11,106 nt of DNA from an uncultured Clostridia bacterium (GTDB taxonomy: Bacteria; Bacillota; Clostridia; Christensenellales; UBA1242). The stretch's first letter is position 1; each line of letters starts with the position of its first letter. The notes beneath the pieces were generated by a model. It saw nothing but the letters and a program-made list of their open reading frames with translations. It searched no databases and was not told the DNA's origin. A program made the position numbers and the translations under genes. Of this stretch, positions 10,806 to 11,106 are shown piece after piece. Location: NCBI GenBank assembly GCA_948439925.1, contig CAOJNR010000025.1, positions 1 to 11,106 of the forward strand, written 5' to 3'.

Positions 10806-11106
10806 CTAATTTTTCATAATGGTGAAAAAATCGAGTATGATGAAATCGGAAATCCAATAACTTATCGCGATAAAACACTCGAATGGTCACATGGCAGACG
10901 CCTCGACAGATTCGACAATGTCGAATTCAAATACAATGTCAACGGCATTAGAACAAGCAAGAAAGTGGGTGAAAAGGAAACAAAATTCTTCTTGTCAGGG
11001 ACTAAAATTTTGGCAATGCAAGAGGGAGAAAACATGTTAAATTTCTTCTATGGCGCTGACGGAGTGACTGGTTTCACATTCAATAACGAAGATTACTATT
11101 ACAAGA
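10806..11106 (+). pseudogene. Orphan RHS fragment of cassette 4 (truncated 5', runs off the window)
   Basis: An open rhs frame with no start codon. It begins right after the terminator T tract (codons from about 10806) and reads L-I-F-H-N-G-E-K-I-E-Y-D-E-I-G-N-P onward. It matches main-gene residues about 1375-1470, including G-R-R-L-D-R-F-D and F-L-S-G-T-K-I-L. Protein identity to the main gene is high, with exact 39-bp and 55-bp DNA repeats. It carries more of the core than cassettes 2 and 3, so it was cut at a different point. Its tip and partner gene must lie beyond the window. The first in-frame ATG is deep inside, near 11013, so it is not expected to be translated alone. Confidence 0.85.
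11052..11106 (+). repeat. 55-bp exact direct repeat, copy B (in cassette 4)
   Basis: Identical to 6755-6809 in the main rhs gene and cut by the window end, so the true length may be greater. Crossing over here would delete 4297 bp and join the main core to the cassette 4 tip in the correct reading frame. Confidence 0.93.

Noticed and set aside
7199..11106. CRISPR array or integron as the source of the repeated layout
   Set aside because: Repeats are about 1.5 kb apart, few in number, and lie within rhs coding sequence. There is no integrase or attC-like site. The pattern is duplicated rhs tails.

Overview
The window looks like part of a low-GC Bacillota-type chromosome, probably an uncultured Clostridia-like lineage. 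The basis is the AT-rich composition, strong AGGAG-type ribosome binding sites, tRNA genes with encoded CCA, and a Gram-positive style XRE/ImmA pair. TGA is used as a stop, so the genetic code is not the Mycoplasma one. The exact taxon cannot be read from this sequence.

Layout. (1) 1-704: a plus-strand tRNA cluster, with the 3' part of tRNA-Phe(GAA), then tRNA-Thr(TGT) and tRNA-Tyr(GTA). The first gap is unusually rich in inverted repeats, and strong terminators follow tRNA-Tyr. (2) 707-2284: a control module. A minus-strand XRE repressor and an ImmA/IrrE-type metallopeptidase are divergent from a plus-strand small sigma-70-region-4 protein. The 163-bp divergent region carries two readable promoters and four copies of a TTCTCAC-N4-TGTTA operator placed on them. 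(3) 2399-7807: a full-length 1802-residue RHS/YD-repeat protein with a toxin-like C-terminal tip (CT1). (4) 7819-11106: an array of tip cassettes. Each full cassette consists of an RHS-core tail fragment, a different C-terminal tip, a small candidate immunity gene and a terminator. Cassette 1 is joined to the full-length gene, cassettes 2 and 3 are orphans, and cassette 4 starts at about 10806 and runs off the window.

How it may work together (inference). The repressor would hold the sigma-like gene and probably the co-oriented rhs gene off, and ImmA-type cleavage of the repressor would release them. This resembles the Xre/XkdA/Xpf control set of the defective phage PBSX, but here it sits in front of a polymorphic toxin with no phage structural genes visible. 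The orphan cassettes lack convincing translation starts but share DNA with the 3' end of the main gene, so they look like a store of alternative toxin tips reachable by homologous recombination. CT1 and CT2 are hydrophobic and are followed by membrane proteins. CT3 ends in a soluble, nuclease-like domain and is followed by a soluble protein. No secretion genes, integrase, transposase or CRISPR array are visible.
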